From positions 32,625,883 to 32,689,882 of the forward strand of contig NC_056039.1 of NCBI RefSeq assembly GCF_004379255.2: a stretch of DNA of 64,000 nucleotides, written 5' to 3'. Below, piece after piece: positions 44,520-55,612 of the stretch (position 1 is the first letter of the stretch; every line of letters begins with the position of its first letter). The DNA is from Salvia splendens. Lineage: Eukaryota > Streptophyta > Magnoliopsida > Lamiales > Lamiaceae. A model generated the notes under the pieces. The model was given only the letters and a program-made list of their open reading frames with translations. It did no database searches and was not told where the DNA came from. Position numbers and translations under genes: made by a program.

Positions 44520-46345
44520 AATCTGGCCGTTTTTTTACCGTTTTCTGGATATTTTTTTTATTTTTTTTATTTTTATTATCCCCAAAATCATCTAAGAATA
44601 CACACATTCATCATCCATTTTTCACATCAAATCATCTCTCATTCATCTCTCATTCATATTTTTTAATACAACTTATATCTACATTTTCCTCTCTCACTCA
44701 AACCCTCAAATGGATTTCACTCATCTCATTGCGGAAGCGGAGCGCGAAGAACAAGAATACTATGAACAACATCGTGCCGCCTATGAAGCCTATGTCGCAG
44801 CGAATACCCCCACCCCTCCTCCTCAACCAACTACATCAACTCGCCGATACATCCATCGTGACCGGGAGGGAGCCAACGAAAGGCTCGTAGCCGACTATTT
44901 TACCTACCAGCCGTGGTTTTCGGAAGATTACTTTCGGCGCCGTTTTCGCATGTCAAAACGCTTGTTTTTGCGTATTGTCAACACATTGTCGGCCCATGGT
45001 GAATACTTTCAAACAAGTACAGACGCAACCGGTCGGCAAAGTCTCTCGGCGTTGCAGAAGTGTACGTGTGTCATCCGACAACTTGCTACTGGGCAAACGG
45101 CTGACCTCTTCGACGAGTATTTGCATGTCGGTGAGTCCACTGGAATCCTTTGCCTTAAAAATTTTTGCGAGGACGTTCGTTCAGCTTTCGGGGATGAATT
45201 CCTTCGTGCACCCACCACCGATGATTGCCAACGGTTGCTTCGTCTTCACGAAATAGTCCATGGTTTTCCCGGTATGCTTGACAGCATTGACTGCATGCAT
45301 TGGAGGTGGAAGAATTGCCCGACTGCTTGGAGGGGGCAACACTTAAGCGGCCACAAAGGCAGCGGCCCAACACTTATCCTTGAAGCGGTCGTCGACTACC
45401 ACCTATATATTTGGCATGCATATTTCGGTGTTGCCGGATTCAACAACGACTTGAACGTGCTCTATTCTTCACCACTCTTCAATAATGTGTTGAATGGTGT
45501 AGCACCGGCGATCGACTACACCGTCAACGGAAATACATACCACATGGGTTACTATCTCGCCTATGGTATCTACCCAAGGTGGTCGACTTTCGTGAAGACG
45601 CTTAGCAACCCGCAAGACCCGAGACAGGTTCTTTTTGCGCAGCGTCAAGAGTCCGCTCGTAAATACGTCGAAAGAGCTTTTGGGGTCCTTCAAGCCCGAT
45701 TCAACATTGTGAAGGCCCCGTCTCGGCTGTGCCACTTGAAAAATATCACCGACATCATGTACACGTGTATTATTTTGCACAACATGATTATAGCCGACGA
45801 AGGACCGAGGGCGGCTAGCTTTTACGAGGAGGATGAAGCTAGAAGCTCAACCGCGAGGTCTCCCCCACGCCGAGGTGTGCATACGACGGTGGGTGAGAGG
45901 ATCGAAACAAGACACACAATGGGCGATACCCGAACCCACGTTGAGCTACAAGAAGACCTAATCAAACACGTTTGGGCAAAATTCGGCCACGAGTAGTGGA
46001 TTTTTTAATTTTATGAATTTAATTATGTAATTTTTAATTTTTAGGATTTAAATTATGTAATTTTTAATTTTTAAGACTTTAATTATGAAAATTTTAATTT
46101 TTAGGATTTTAATTATGTAATTTTTAATTTTTTTGTAATTTGTAATATTATGCCGGTTATTTTTTAATGCATTTTAATATTGTGGAAATGTTTTTATTTA
46201 AATTGAATAATAGAATGGTGGGATCCTTGAGCTTGTCCTTGCGAAAGAACACAGATGTTAGTGTTGTGCTCTTGCTTAAGAGCAGGGAGTAAAAGTGGGT
46301 CCGGACTCACATCCGTGCTCGTTGGTAGCACGGATGTGGATGCTC
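44520..46345 (+). mobile_element. PIF/Harbinger family B element, transposase-only type
   Basis: The right end GGATGTGGATGCTC is followed by TAA (46346-46348). The last about 340 bp match the reverse complement of 20959-21300, including four 30-bp repeats (46021-46140) and the palindromic, GC-rich terminus. The leader (CCGTTTTTTTACCG, CCCCAAAATCATC, ACACACATTCATC) resembles, more weakly, the leader of the family B Myb/SANT-like gene. The left GC-rich terminus is missing, so the element is 5'-truncated. Confidence 0.85.
44710..45996 (+). CDS. PIF/Harbinger DDE transposase (intact)
   Basis: A 428-aa uninterrupted ORF. The N-terminal about 90 residues are charged and Pro-rich. A helix-turn-helix-type region (YFRRRFRMSKRLFLRIVNTL) follows, and the DDE nuclease domain shows HGFPGMLDSIDCMHWRWKNC (first Asp), VAGFNNDLNVLYSSPLF (second Asp) and ESARKYVERAFGVLQARF (Glu). 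CIILHNMIIADEG and VELQEDLIKHVW close the protein. It cuts and joins element ends with the help of a Myb/SANT-like partner, acting in the nucleus. No partner gene lies in this element; the matching partner is in the element at 20959-22764. All catalytic motifs are present, so it may be active, although its own 5' end appears lost. Confidence 0.93.
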   Translation: MDFTHLIAEAEREEQEYYEQHRAAYEAYVAANTPTPPPQPTTSTRRYIHRDREGANERLVADYFTYQPWFSEDYFRRRFRMSKRLFLRIVNTLSAHGEYFQTSTDATGRQSLSALQKCTCVIRQLATGQTADLFDEYLHVGESTGILCLKNFCEDVRSAFGDEFLRAPTTDDCQRLLRLHEIVHGFPGMLDSIDCMHWRWKNCPTAWRGQHLSGHKGSGPTLILEAVVDYHLYIWHAYFGVAGFNNDLNVLYSSPLFNNVLNGVAPAIDYTVNGNTYHMGYYLAYGIYPRWSTFVKTLSNPQDPRQVLFAQRQESARKYVERAFGVLQARFNIVKAPSRLCHLKNITDIMYTCIILHNMIIADEGPRAASFYEEDEARSSTARSPPRRGVHTTVGERIETRHTMGDTRTHVELQEDLIKHVWAKFGHE

Positions 46346-46348
46346 TAA

Positions 46349-47545
46349 TATGACCGCAACCTAATGAGGATGTATTCATAAAAATAAATAAAATATATTA
46401 AATGCTATAGTGAAAAATGTTACTCCGAAAAAAGTATCTTTGAAATACCATGTATACCACGCACTATTATTCTCTGTTGTTGTGGTATAAAAATGTTCCA
46501 ACCATAAAAATGGTGAGCCAAGAAATCAGTAGAGCAGGTCACACAAGAGAAGTTCAGCTAAACAATAATTAAAATGGCCTAAATTTGCAAAATCATCCAA
46601 CACTTAGAGACACCATCGAAATAGATAGAATAAGAAAATTCAATATATAAACATAAAATATAATAGTTGTTTGTGATAAATTAGAATGAAAAAAGTAATT
46701 GAATATTTTAATGATGAGAGAGGAGGGAGAGATTTAATTACAAATATAGAAAATAGAAATCTAAACATGACAAACTAAAAAAAGAAAAATGGATATCATG
46801 AATAGGACAGAGTATTGTTGAACTCATATTGGAGTTGCATAGTTGGAACATAATATTATTTAAACATAATCCAAGCCTTACACGACCCCTCAAACTGCCA
46901 ACCCCAAAAGTAGCCAAAGAAAAAGGCATATATTTTCTTATTTCTTGCCTACTTTAATTTAAATCGAGAACATGGTATTTGGGCCCTCTATAATGATATT
47001 TATTTGGGCCCTCTATATTGTATCTTCACAATTTATTAATAACAAATTAAATCGTCACTTTATCAAAGCTTCAAACATTTTCAGTGTATAGATATTTATA
47101 ACTACTAGTATTAAGAATTTGGACAAACAGCTGAATGCTATTATGATATTATCAAACACTTACTTAAATCAAATCAAATCAAATCAATATAGCGAATAAT
47201 TTGGAATACCTTAGAATATTTCATTTTATAAAATACTATGGTAGTTTATACGTATTTTATTTGTAATAAGTTTAAGTTAAGAAGTTATTTTTGGTTGTAT
47301 TTATCTTAAATTAGTAATTCGAGGTAAAAGGAGAACATGTAGCTGGAATCAAGGTAGACGAAAATATCTATCAACAATATTTCATCCCGATCTGCAAGGT
47401 TTTAATTCTTCTAATTGAAATTATAAATTATAGTTCTAGTCAACTAATTTGATTTCGTTTTCAGTTTTATTTTGCTATTCCAATGATTTGACCTTTTTTG
47501 CTCTAAATTTGGTAGTGAATTGACAATTTGAGCACCTTTCGGCGT
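46349..47545. other. Intergenic and probable 5' UTR exon of the hydrolase gene
   Basis: No gene up to about 47300. A likely non-coding first exon ends near 47399 (GATCTGCAAG|GTTTTA). CAAAT repeats occur at 47166-47187. Confidence 0.35.
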
Positions 47546-48169
47546 AGGTATTGTAGAGCTACTATTGCCAATTCGTTTTCAGTTTCATGTGATTGATTGA
47601 TTGATTGATTTAGTGACGAGGAAATGATGCTATGATCTGTGTTGGTTTGGCTGTGAAGTTAAAATGGCCAAGAGTTAGCTTCCTGCGTTTCTTTTGTTTC
47701 AAATATTTTCATTGTTTTTAGGATGTTTAATGTAGAAATATTGGTGTTTTGTAGCCATGTATGGATGGATTGTAGAGCTGGTATTGTAGATTTCGTTTTG
47801 AGTTTGTGTGATTGATTTAATTTAACGAGGATATGATATGATCTGTGATGGTTTAATTGTGAAGTTAAAATGGTTCGAAGTTGGCTATCTGCATTTCTTT
47901 TGTTTGAAATGGTTTCATGTTTTTAGGATGTTTAATGGAAATATTGGCGTTTTGCAGCCATGTATGGATGGATTTTAGAGCTTGTGTTGCTGATTTCGTT
48001 TTAAGTTTTGTGTTATCGGTTTAATTTAACTAGGATGAGATATGATCTGTGTTGGTTCGGTATGATTTATGAAGTTAAAATGGCTCAAAGTTGGCTTTCT
48101 GTGTTTCTTTTGTTTTGCATGTTTTCATGGTTTTAGGATGTTTAATGTCGAAAATTTGGTGTTTTGCAG
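47546..48169 (+). repeat. Three tandem about 205-bp repeats in the 5' intron, each ending in an acceptor-like site
   Basis: Units 47546-47754, 47755-47957 and 47958-48169 share CGTTTT..GTTT, ATGATCTGTG, GTGAAGTTAAAATGG, TTTAGGATGTTTAATG and TTTTGCAG. The first two are followed by CCATGTATGG; the last by CTATGTTTGG, the real start. The first unit's acceptor reads GTAG, the other two GCAG. Confidence 0.85.
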
Positions 48170-48171
48170 CT

Positions 48172-49221
48172 ATGTTTGGACAGAGAAATAGATTATTGAA
48201 GCATTCGAGGGGAACTAAAAAGATTGAGTCTCCAGTTTTCTTTGCATTGCTGATTTTGGTGATAGTTGCATTGGTGCTTTTCTTTGGAAAGAATGGTGAT
48301 AAGTCCACTTTGATGATGCCTGATCTTGATAGCCAAAAATGGAATAGCTTTGACTCATTGGTTCGATTAAATCCAACTGTGGAATCGAGGAATGGGACTG
48401 ATTTAATCTGGCAGATTCCTGACTCACCAAAGGGTGTTCTCTTCTTGGCTCATGGATGCAGCGGTAGAGCAGCTAATTTTTGGGATAAATCACCTAAGTG
48501 TCCGAATTGTGTTGGTTTACCTGAAGAGAGGCTCATTGTGCTTCATGCTCTGGCTAGAAAATTTGCTGTATTTGCCATATCGAGTAAAGGTGTATGCTGG
48601 TCGCTAGGGGAGGAGCGGGGGATCATTAAAAGTATGATCCGGTGGTGGATTTCTGAGCAAAAGTTAGACAAGCTGCCTGTGTATGCAATGGGTGCCTCCT
48701 CTGGTGGATACTTTGTCTCTGCTCTCGCCGCAGAGTTTCAGTTTCGAGCTATTGCTGTGATGATCGCTGAAGGGGTGTATAGTCATTTGGATATAACAAA
48801 GAAGTATCCAGCTACACTCTTTGTGCACATGCCCAAAGATGAAAAACGAAGCCGGAAAATAGAGAAATATCTAGTAGTGATGAGGGAGAAGGGTATAGAT
48901 GTTGCAGAAATTAAATGCATGGAATTCCCTTTGACACCTCAATTTTTTTCCAACAGAATTCCTGGTCTCACTCGTAATTTGTCAGTGAAGTTATTTAATA
49001 TTTTCCAGGATAAGGGCTTTATTGACGAGAACGGTTACATGAGGGATGATGGGCGTGTGATACCATGGAAAACAGCAATTGAGGAGAGAAACATTTTTCT
49101 CCCAAAGAAGTCATTGGTCAATCACATTCAGGAAGAAATGAATCTTGCATATGCTTATCATGAAATGACTAGCTTGCAGTCTGAGGAAATCCTTGACTGG
49201 TTTGAATCTCATAAGAGATGA
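48172..49221 (+). CDS. Membrane-anchored alpha/beta hydrolase
   Basis: A 349-aa single-exon coding region. The ATG at 48172 follows a strong acceptor (GTTTTGCAG|CT) and replaces a frame-open ATG at 48091 that lies in the intron repeat. Residues about 21-39 (SPVFFALLILVIVALVLFF) form an N-terminal signal anchor. The hydrolase core has an oxyanion-type LAHGCSG (about residue 90) and a nucleophile elbow GASSG with Ser176. A CPNC cysteine pair and a conserved-looking KKYPATLFVHMPKDE strand follow. The fold and Ser elbow indicate an esterase-like enzyme; the substrate is unknown. I recognise it as one of the uncharacterised plant hydrolase proteins, not a named one. Confidence 0.85.
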   Translation: MFGQRNRLLKHSRGTKKIESPVFFALLILVIVALVLFFGKNGDKSTLMMPDLDSQKWNSFDSLVRLNPTVESRNGTDLIWQIPDSPKGVLFLAHGCSGRAANFWDKSPKCPNCVGLPEERLIVLHALARKFAVFAISSKGVCWSLGEERGIIKSMIRWWISEQKLDKLPVYAMGASSGGYFVSALAAEFQFRAIAVMIAEGVYSHLDITKKYPATLFVHMPKDEKRSRKIEKYLVVMREKGIDVAEIKCMEFPLTPQFFSNRIPGLTRNLSVKLFNIFQDKGFIDENGYMRDDGRVIPWKTAIEERNIFLPKKSLVNHIQEEMNLAYAYHEMTSLQSEEILDWFESHKR

Positions 49222-51240
49222 AGAGCAATCAATCTGATTTATTACCAGTTTCTGTTTCCTCTTCCGGCAAAAGTGATTGCAGTTTGGATCACCCGATTTG
49301 AAAAGAGATGCTTGCAGGCGCTATACTAAAGAGGAACTCAAAGCTTGGAAGTGCAACGCATAAATCTGGCAGATTTAATCAGTCTACCAATTTTGTTTAG
49401 TTGTGCAAGCCGGAGCTGTGCATATTGTATCTCACATAGTTGAATGAGAGTCGTCCAACATCAGGCGCTATATGTAATTGGCTGCTGTCAATGACATTTT
49501 TTCTTCTTGAATTATGCATGGAGATTTGTACAATTGACTTGTCGAAAAGCACATTCGTATGGTCGGTCAATTAGCATATAATTTTGTGATCACCATGCAT
49601 TGGCAATCTTTTAAAAGTCACTACTTATTATTTAATGAGTTTTGCTGCATTTGTTTTTTACTATGATACCTCTTTTGAGCCATGAAGATGATAATGATAT
49701 GAATAAACCGAGTATACATGCCTATGCATACATCGTGGTTTTGGGATTTCTTCATATTTCTTAGGGATTGCAGACGTGCAGATATTTCTTTCTTTGGCAG
49801 AAGGCTCGCAAGGAATTCCCCAAGAAATTACTTCTTATCTGTCATAAACCTCAAAGTTTTCTTTAATCTGTTAGTTTCAACCGGTTTTCCGTTGCAGGAT
49901 ATAATGATGAGGTCGAGAATTGAAAATCTGGATGCCTCGTGCAGGCTAACAAGTCAATGTGATCATCCAGATCCCAGGTCCAAATTAGGTGATGTTACAT
50001 CACTGATCCTGGCTTCTACTATTACTGTATGAAAATTTGACCAAATCCTACCAACTTAACTATGTAGCCTGAAGGCTGAATTTATTTTAAGCTCTTAGCA
50101 CAACATTTAGAACTGGATTTACCACTTGCAGAATGATTTATATTTACACCTTAACTCAGCAGATGTAGATCTGACCAAGTATCACAGATGAATACTGAAT
50201 AGTGAACACTATTATGATATTACTACCGGGTGGATGTATCTGTTTTTCGAATTTATTATAGATCTTGTAACAGAACACGTGACACTGCTATGGCCATTTC
50301 TAATGCATCAAAGTGAACGTGTTCTCTATTTATTGCATCTGTTTGCAGTTTGCAGTTTGAACATGACCATTACAAGAATTCAATGCTTTACATCTACTAA
50401 AAAAGTAGGAGGATGTTTAGCAATCCTTATTTTTTGCCTAGCTAATGAAGAACGTGAAGCGGGGTTAATTTTATTTTGTTTGCGACTTGATTTGGCTTTT
50501 GCTAGAATTTAGCTATTGAAGAATCCACAAGTAGTTAACAAGGCTGAAAGTTAGGATATACGGTATCTAAAATCAACTGGTTGTTTTTGTGAGCTTTTTT
50601 GGACTTAAAATCTTTCTATCCTTTTCAAACTCGTGTAGTTTGATTCGAGCCCTTAATCTCTACCAGTTGATCTGACTAGCATAGCGTTGAACCAAACCGG
50701 AGAAGTTGGTTAGTTGCTCAATTATCACTTGTAAGTTATAACAATTCACAACCACTAAGAATGAATCATCCAATATAATCAGTTGCTTCATAAACTGTTG
50801 GTCAAATTATATTTGTGCTTGATCAGGTTTATGTGGTTTTTTGTGGACCATATGATGCATTTGTCATTTATTTATATTCATCTCTTGCTAGAGTATTTAT
50901 TAATCAGTAGGAGTATATATCAAGGCTGGATTTAGTAATTTAATGTAATAAACGAAAGTGCTATTCTGTCTGTTCCTAAGCATCTTTGTTGTTTGCCATA
51001 AAACAATAGTCAATAGGTAGTAGTTCTTCTCTCAGATTCCACAAATTGAGTAAAAATCATTGAAAAATGGCATGCTTAGGAAACAGCACACCACCACATA
51101 AACAAATTATCACTAGAATATTAAAAATAAGAAACCATGACATGATTTTCTAACATTACAGTGAAATAAACATGATAAGAATACCACCCTAAACCACCTC
51201 AAAACAAGTAAAAAACCAAACTGAGCAGTAGTAGCACACT
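49222..51240. other. 3' flank of hydrolase gene and intergenic
   Basis: Small ORFs (49718-50032, 50234-50512) lack recognisable features. Nothing else supported. Confidence 0.4.
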
Positions 51241-52236
51241 TCAAGCTCTGGGCCTCATTCTCCCCTCATTAGCCATCTTGAAGAGCTGTGCCTGAGCTCC
51301 CGCGGCCCTGTTTGAGCTCAGCCCTCTAATGAAACTGTCTCTGACCTGGTTTGTGGTGTAGGGGAACCTCGTGTGCGCCACGGAGTTCAGCAGAGCAGCC
51401 GTGCCTTCCCTGTAGAGAGCTCCAACTCCATCTGTGCGAGTGTTCGAGAGCGCCTCGAGCAAGTTCATGTTTGCCCCAGGAATAGGTGGGGTTCCAGTAC
51501 CTGTACCTATACCTGTACCAGTACCAGCACCGGCACCGGTTCCAGAGCCACCTCCGAACGCGCCTCCCACGGTTCCGAGCCAGCCAAACAAGCCCCAAAT
51601 TAGCTGAGGGTGGTTCCTCCAGTAGCTGCAGATTTGTCAAAGTGCAAAACAGTGAGTGATAATAAATTGATAATGCAAGATTTTAGTAATGTAAGTAACA
51701 TAGTTCTCTTCTCCTTACTTGCAGGTGAAAGGTGGGGAGTTGGGATCGAACGAGAACGGAGGCGATGGCACGGTGATGCCAGGCGTGGTCGGGGTCCCCG
51801 GGTCGATGGGAGTGCTCGGTGGTGTCCCATACGTTGGCGTGGGAGTCGAGGGCGTGGGTGTGTAAGGCGTGGTGGGAGTCCGGGCGGTGGGGGGAGGGGA
51901 ATGGTAGTATCCTCCCCCTCCGGAAGGCGGTGAAGTGTGGTGGTGGCTCGGGGGGGTGCCACAGTTGGCAGGCGGCGTGCTTACGTGGGGAGGTGTTCTG
52001 TGGACGGGTGGCGTGCTGTATGGCGGGGTGGTCACTGCGACAAGACAATACAAATGTTAGTTACCTCACGAGAGCTTCGATATATACAGAGAAATATAAT
52101 GTTGTTTACCTGCAGGCGGAGGTGTGCTCGGGTCGGGAGTGTAGTAGTTCTTCTGGTCCTCGAAGTATTCAGCTGAAGAAACAAACGAAAGAACAGTGAA
52201 AGCAGCAAAGAGCAATGTCGCTCTCCTGGACTCCAT
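51241..52236 (-). CDS. PDF1: Protodermal factor 1-like proline-rich cell-wall protein
   Basis: Three exons on the minus strand: 52236-52110, 52034-51719, 51625-51241, joined in frame to 275 aa. Residues 1-21 are a signal peptide (MESRRATLLFAAFTVLSFVSSA). A Pro/Thr/Ser/His-rich region of about 105 residues (TPPHVSTPPANCGTPPSHHH) follows. The conserved C-terminal domain has NYWRNHPQLIWGLFGWLG, ALSNTRTDGVGALYREGTAA and AQAQLFKMANEGRMRPR, matching the plant PDF1 family. A (GT)GTGTG-type Gly-Thr linker precedes it. PDF1 is a secreted protein of the shoot epidermis (L1 layer). Splice sites are CTGCAG|GTAAAC, GTCGCAG|TGACC, TGCAA|GTAAGG and CTGCAG|CTACT. Confidence 0.93.
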
Positions 52237-52399
52237 TTTTGCAGAGATGAGACAACGAAGAGGAAGAGGAAGACGAAGACGAGAGAGTGGGAGTTGGGGA
52301 AGATGAGGATGATCAGAGGGGAGGGAGCGTTGTATTTAAAGGGGAAATCAGAAGGAAGTAAATAGAAACAGGTAAGCAAGTATGTGGTTAGTTGAGTTG

Positions 52400-52407
52400 T
52401 GCATTTA
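52400..52407 (-). promoter_or_regulatory. L1 box upstream of PDF1
   Basis: TAAATGCA on the minus strand, 164 bp upstream of the PDF1 ATG, is an exact match to the L1 box TAAATGYA bound by ATML1/PDF2 HD-ZIP IV factors that drive epidermal expression. A TATA-like TTTAAATA (minus strand) lies at 52333-52340. Confidence 0.75.
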
Positions 52408-52409
52408 AA

Positions 52410-54720
52410 CTCTCATTTAAATTTCACACTGCATTAGATATATATACATATACATGTGTGTGTGTGTATCATGAGCTCAGAGCAACTCTCCATTTTTATA
52501 AACATATATCAACATTTGCATGACTATGAACAGACCTTCCTCATCCAGTTTTCAAGATTGAAACCATTATTTTGAGCTAACTATCCCATACATTTATTAC
52601 ATGCTTTCCTCTGACCCTGCCTCCTGTTTTCAAGCCCTCCACTTTAGGTCATTCTTGCTTTGTTATTTTTTACCTCTGCGAACACACATTAATGGATAAT
52701 TTAGCATTTGTGTTTTGACTTCAAAATCATGATTTATATGGTTAGGATTTTTAAACTCTAGTTAGGAATATAATAAACCGTTCTCAGGATGAAAGCATTG
52801 TAAATTCGGTTTATTTGGGCTTAATTTTGTGCCCTGTGAATTTTGGGTGCTTGGGTTTGGCCTAAAAATCTTAGGTGGGAGTACGTGAACAATATAGGTC
52901 TGATCCGGATTTGTGGCATGTGATCTAAGTACCCTAGGTAACACGAATTTAGTACCTATTTCCCGGCCTTTTTCTTATTTAAAAATCTACACGTTGAATA
53001 AAATGGATTAATTATGATAGTGATTAGGGGGTTAATGATAGGTGTTGGACCAGGCTAGGTAGATGCAATACCACAACGTTGTTTGATGGTGTTACTAAAT
53101 TAATGTGCACGTTCCATTTTTGTGTCACAAAACTTTTATTCTTGATTGAAGTCGGCATGTGTCAACGTTCACAAGTTTTTCCCATGCATATTAATTATGT
53201 TTGTAAAGTTTATCTTGTATTCTTCATTTTCTTGAATATGAAGAAAATGAAAATTATTTGCTATATGGGCATTGCTTGGATTTGTTTTGTTGCAAGATCG
53301 ATACACATGCTGATTAGGCATGATTTTATGAAATTATCCCAACATTGTAGTTGGAGATATCTCGGGTGCCAACCCAATATGCCCAAGACCAAAAAAATTA
53401 AATTTGAAAATAAAAAATAAAATCAAAATAAAACAGTTGCACATGAAAATTAGAATTGAATCACAGTAAAGGCAGTGGCAGAGAAGTAGTTGAAAGGGCT
53501 GAAAAAATGATGAAATTGCACTGCCACATTAAATTTGAATAATAAATGAGGTCCATCACCTAAAACATTACTATTAATAAAAGAATATTTGTGGCCTTTT
53601 TGACAACACTTTTTTATGTAAATTGCATAACTCTGGTAAGAGAGAGAGATGAAATTTTGGATATTGATTGAATTGAGCTGTCTATTCAATAATAACATAA
53701 TTGGGGTAAGTTGATGCTGGTGTGAGCTTTAATTGTTTTATTATTGAAAGTTTCTACTTAGTGTATAAAATCATTTAATTATATTTGTAAAACTGTTGAG
53801 TGCATAAAATAATTTCATTTTAATTGTGATATGAGATTAAAGATAGAGGCCTGTGTGCCTAGCCCTAGACTCTAGTGGTGAAGCTTTTATTACTATTTCA
53901 TTTACAGTTGAAGTGTGTTGGTTTGCAAAGTAAATGGTGAATTTAATTTACTTAGTAAATGCATGTACGTTGATACTGATGCCCAATATAAATACCTATC
54001 TCTCTCACGCGGTTTCAGGCTTCATATTGTTGAACAAAATATTCGATCCGAATCAAGTTGAAATAAAAAAAAATCTGGTTTGATTTTTTTATTTCTATTC
54101 AATTCATCTTTTAAGTTTTTGACAAATTTCAGTTTTTTAATCAGTTCGATTCGATTCACATAAAAAATATTATATGAATAATTATCATCTAAATTATAAC
54201 ATTCATTGATTTCGGGTCTATACCAAATTTTGAAAGAGAATCATTCCAAAATTTTCTCAGTTATCATATGATGGTCTAAATTGAAAGTAATATGATAAAG
54301 TCAAAATATGATGAGACTACAAAATCTATTTCTATTTTATTAAGATGGCAATTGTTTGGATATGCTAATTAAATTATAATATTATTATTATTTATTTTTT
54401 TTGCAAATTCTAAAAATACTTTAATTTTTATTTTTTTAAATATATTTGTGTAATTTTGGTTTTTTCTATTCGAATTGATTTTTGTGGTTCAAAGTTTTCT
54501 TTTCGATTTCTCGAATAATTCAATTCAGCTCGATTTTATTTTTAGGGTTTCAATTTGATTCAGTTTGGACAAAAAACTGAACCAAAAAGAGAATACTCAC
54601 CCTTATAATTTGTTGTTTTATTTCAGAGTAATTGAGTATTATGATGTTTAAGGTTCAATTAGTTTGTCGCCATTTTGATAATGATAGTAAACAATTAAGA
54701 TAGACGATGCCCTTTCTACA
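52410..54720. other. PDF1 promoter side and intergenic
   Basis: Contains a (TG)n run (52456-52467) and AT-rich DNA. ORFs such as 53079-53420 have no recognisable features. Confidence 0.4.
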
Positions 54721-54725
54721 CACAC

Positions 54726-55203
54726 TGATAAGAGTTCCACAGCAGCAACCCATCTTGATGCAGCCGTCGACCAGATTGATAGTCACAACAGAGCTCGTCG
54801 CACACGGAGGCCGCCAACTCATTTTCACGACTTTGCTGTTCATTAGATGATTATGGTTAGTTATGGTTTTCTTTAGTTATTTAGTACAAATATAATGTAA
54901 TATGAACAAAGTGTCGAGCGTACTTATAAGCTCTATCTCGGGTTTTCTTTATGGTTCTTTCCCGAGAGATAGGTAGGCTGAACCGCCCTAGTTCCTAGGT
55001 CCTAGATATAAAAAGGGAACTTTTCAACACATTTTAATTAATGAATGAATGATAAGAAATTTTCCCAATTTGCGTTCGCTTTATTTTTTCTCTCAACAAA
55101 CTGACGAACTGTCCGACGGAGGAGACCTCCGCGTGCAGCCTGAATTTGATCGCCGAGCTCTCTCGCCGTCGATCCTTGTCTCGATACGATCAACATCGTA
55201 TCA
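54726..55203 (+). repeat. 5' LTR
   Basis: 478 bp. Matches 57868-58345 except for two substitutions (A/G in the TTCTTT[A/G]TGG context, C/T in GGTAGG[C/T]TGAACC). Confidence 0.95.
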
Positions 55204-55229
55204 TCTGGTGCTTTCATTGAGAGCCCAAA

Positions 55230-55440
55230 CGGCTCGGAGTGGTGGCCGGGCAACGAACTCGCCGTGACCAACGAGTGCGTTTGGGGCCGCTCGGAGTGGT
55301 GATCCACGGAGTGGTGGCCGGGCAAAGAATCCGCCGTGACCAACGTGGCCGTGACCAACGAGAACTCGGAGTGGTGGCCCACGGAGTGGTGGCCTGGCAA
55401 AGAACCAGCCGTGACCAACGTGGCCGTGACCAACGAGGAC
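55230..55440 (+). repeat. Leader tandem repeats of the LTR element
   Basis: Irregular repeats of CGGAGTGGTGGCC, GGGCAAAGAA and CCGTGACCAACG(TGG/AG), spaced about 20-70 bp, between the 5' LTR and the gag ORF. Confidence 0.8.
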
Positions 55441-55464
55441 GTTGGCCCTTAAAGGAGGGTCGAA

Positions 55465-55587
55465 TGTTACGGACTCAATTCCCACATCGGTTGTGAGAAC
55501 AACTGATGTGGGGTATATAGACTAAATGGGCTCTCTCTCCTAACAGGCTAGTCTTTTGGGATGAGTTCTCTTGTTTGGTCTGTATCA
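55465..55587 (+). repeat. LTR-like remnant inside the leader
   Basis: It starts TGTTACGGACTC, ends GGTCTGTATCA and is followed by TCTGGCGCTTTCATTGAGG, a second primer-binding-like sequence almost equal to that after the outer LTR. It looks like the end of a different LTR. Confidence 0.5.
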
Positions 55588-55612
55588 ATCTGGCGCTTTC
55601 ATTGAGGTTCTC

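Noticed and set aside
49718..50512. Two ORFs downstream of the hydrolase gene
   Set aside because: No homology, unusual composition, probably 3' flank.
55230..55440. CRISPR-like array
   Set aside because: Repeats are irregular, in a plant retrotransposon leader; spacers are themselves related.
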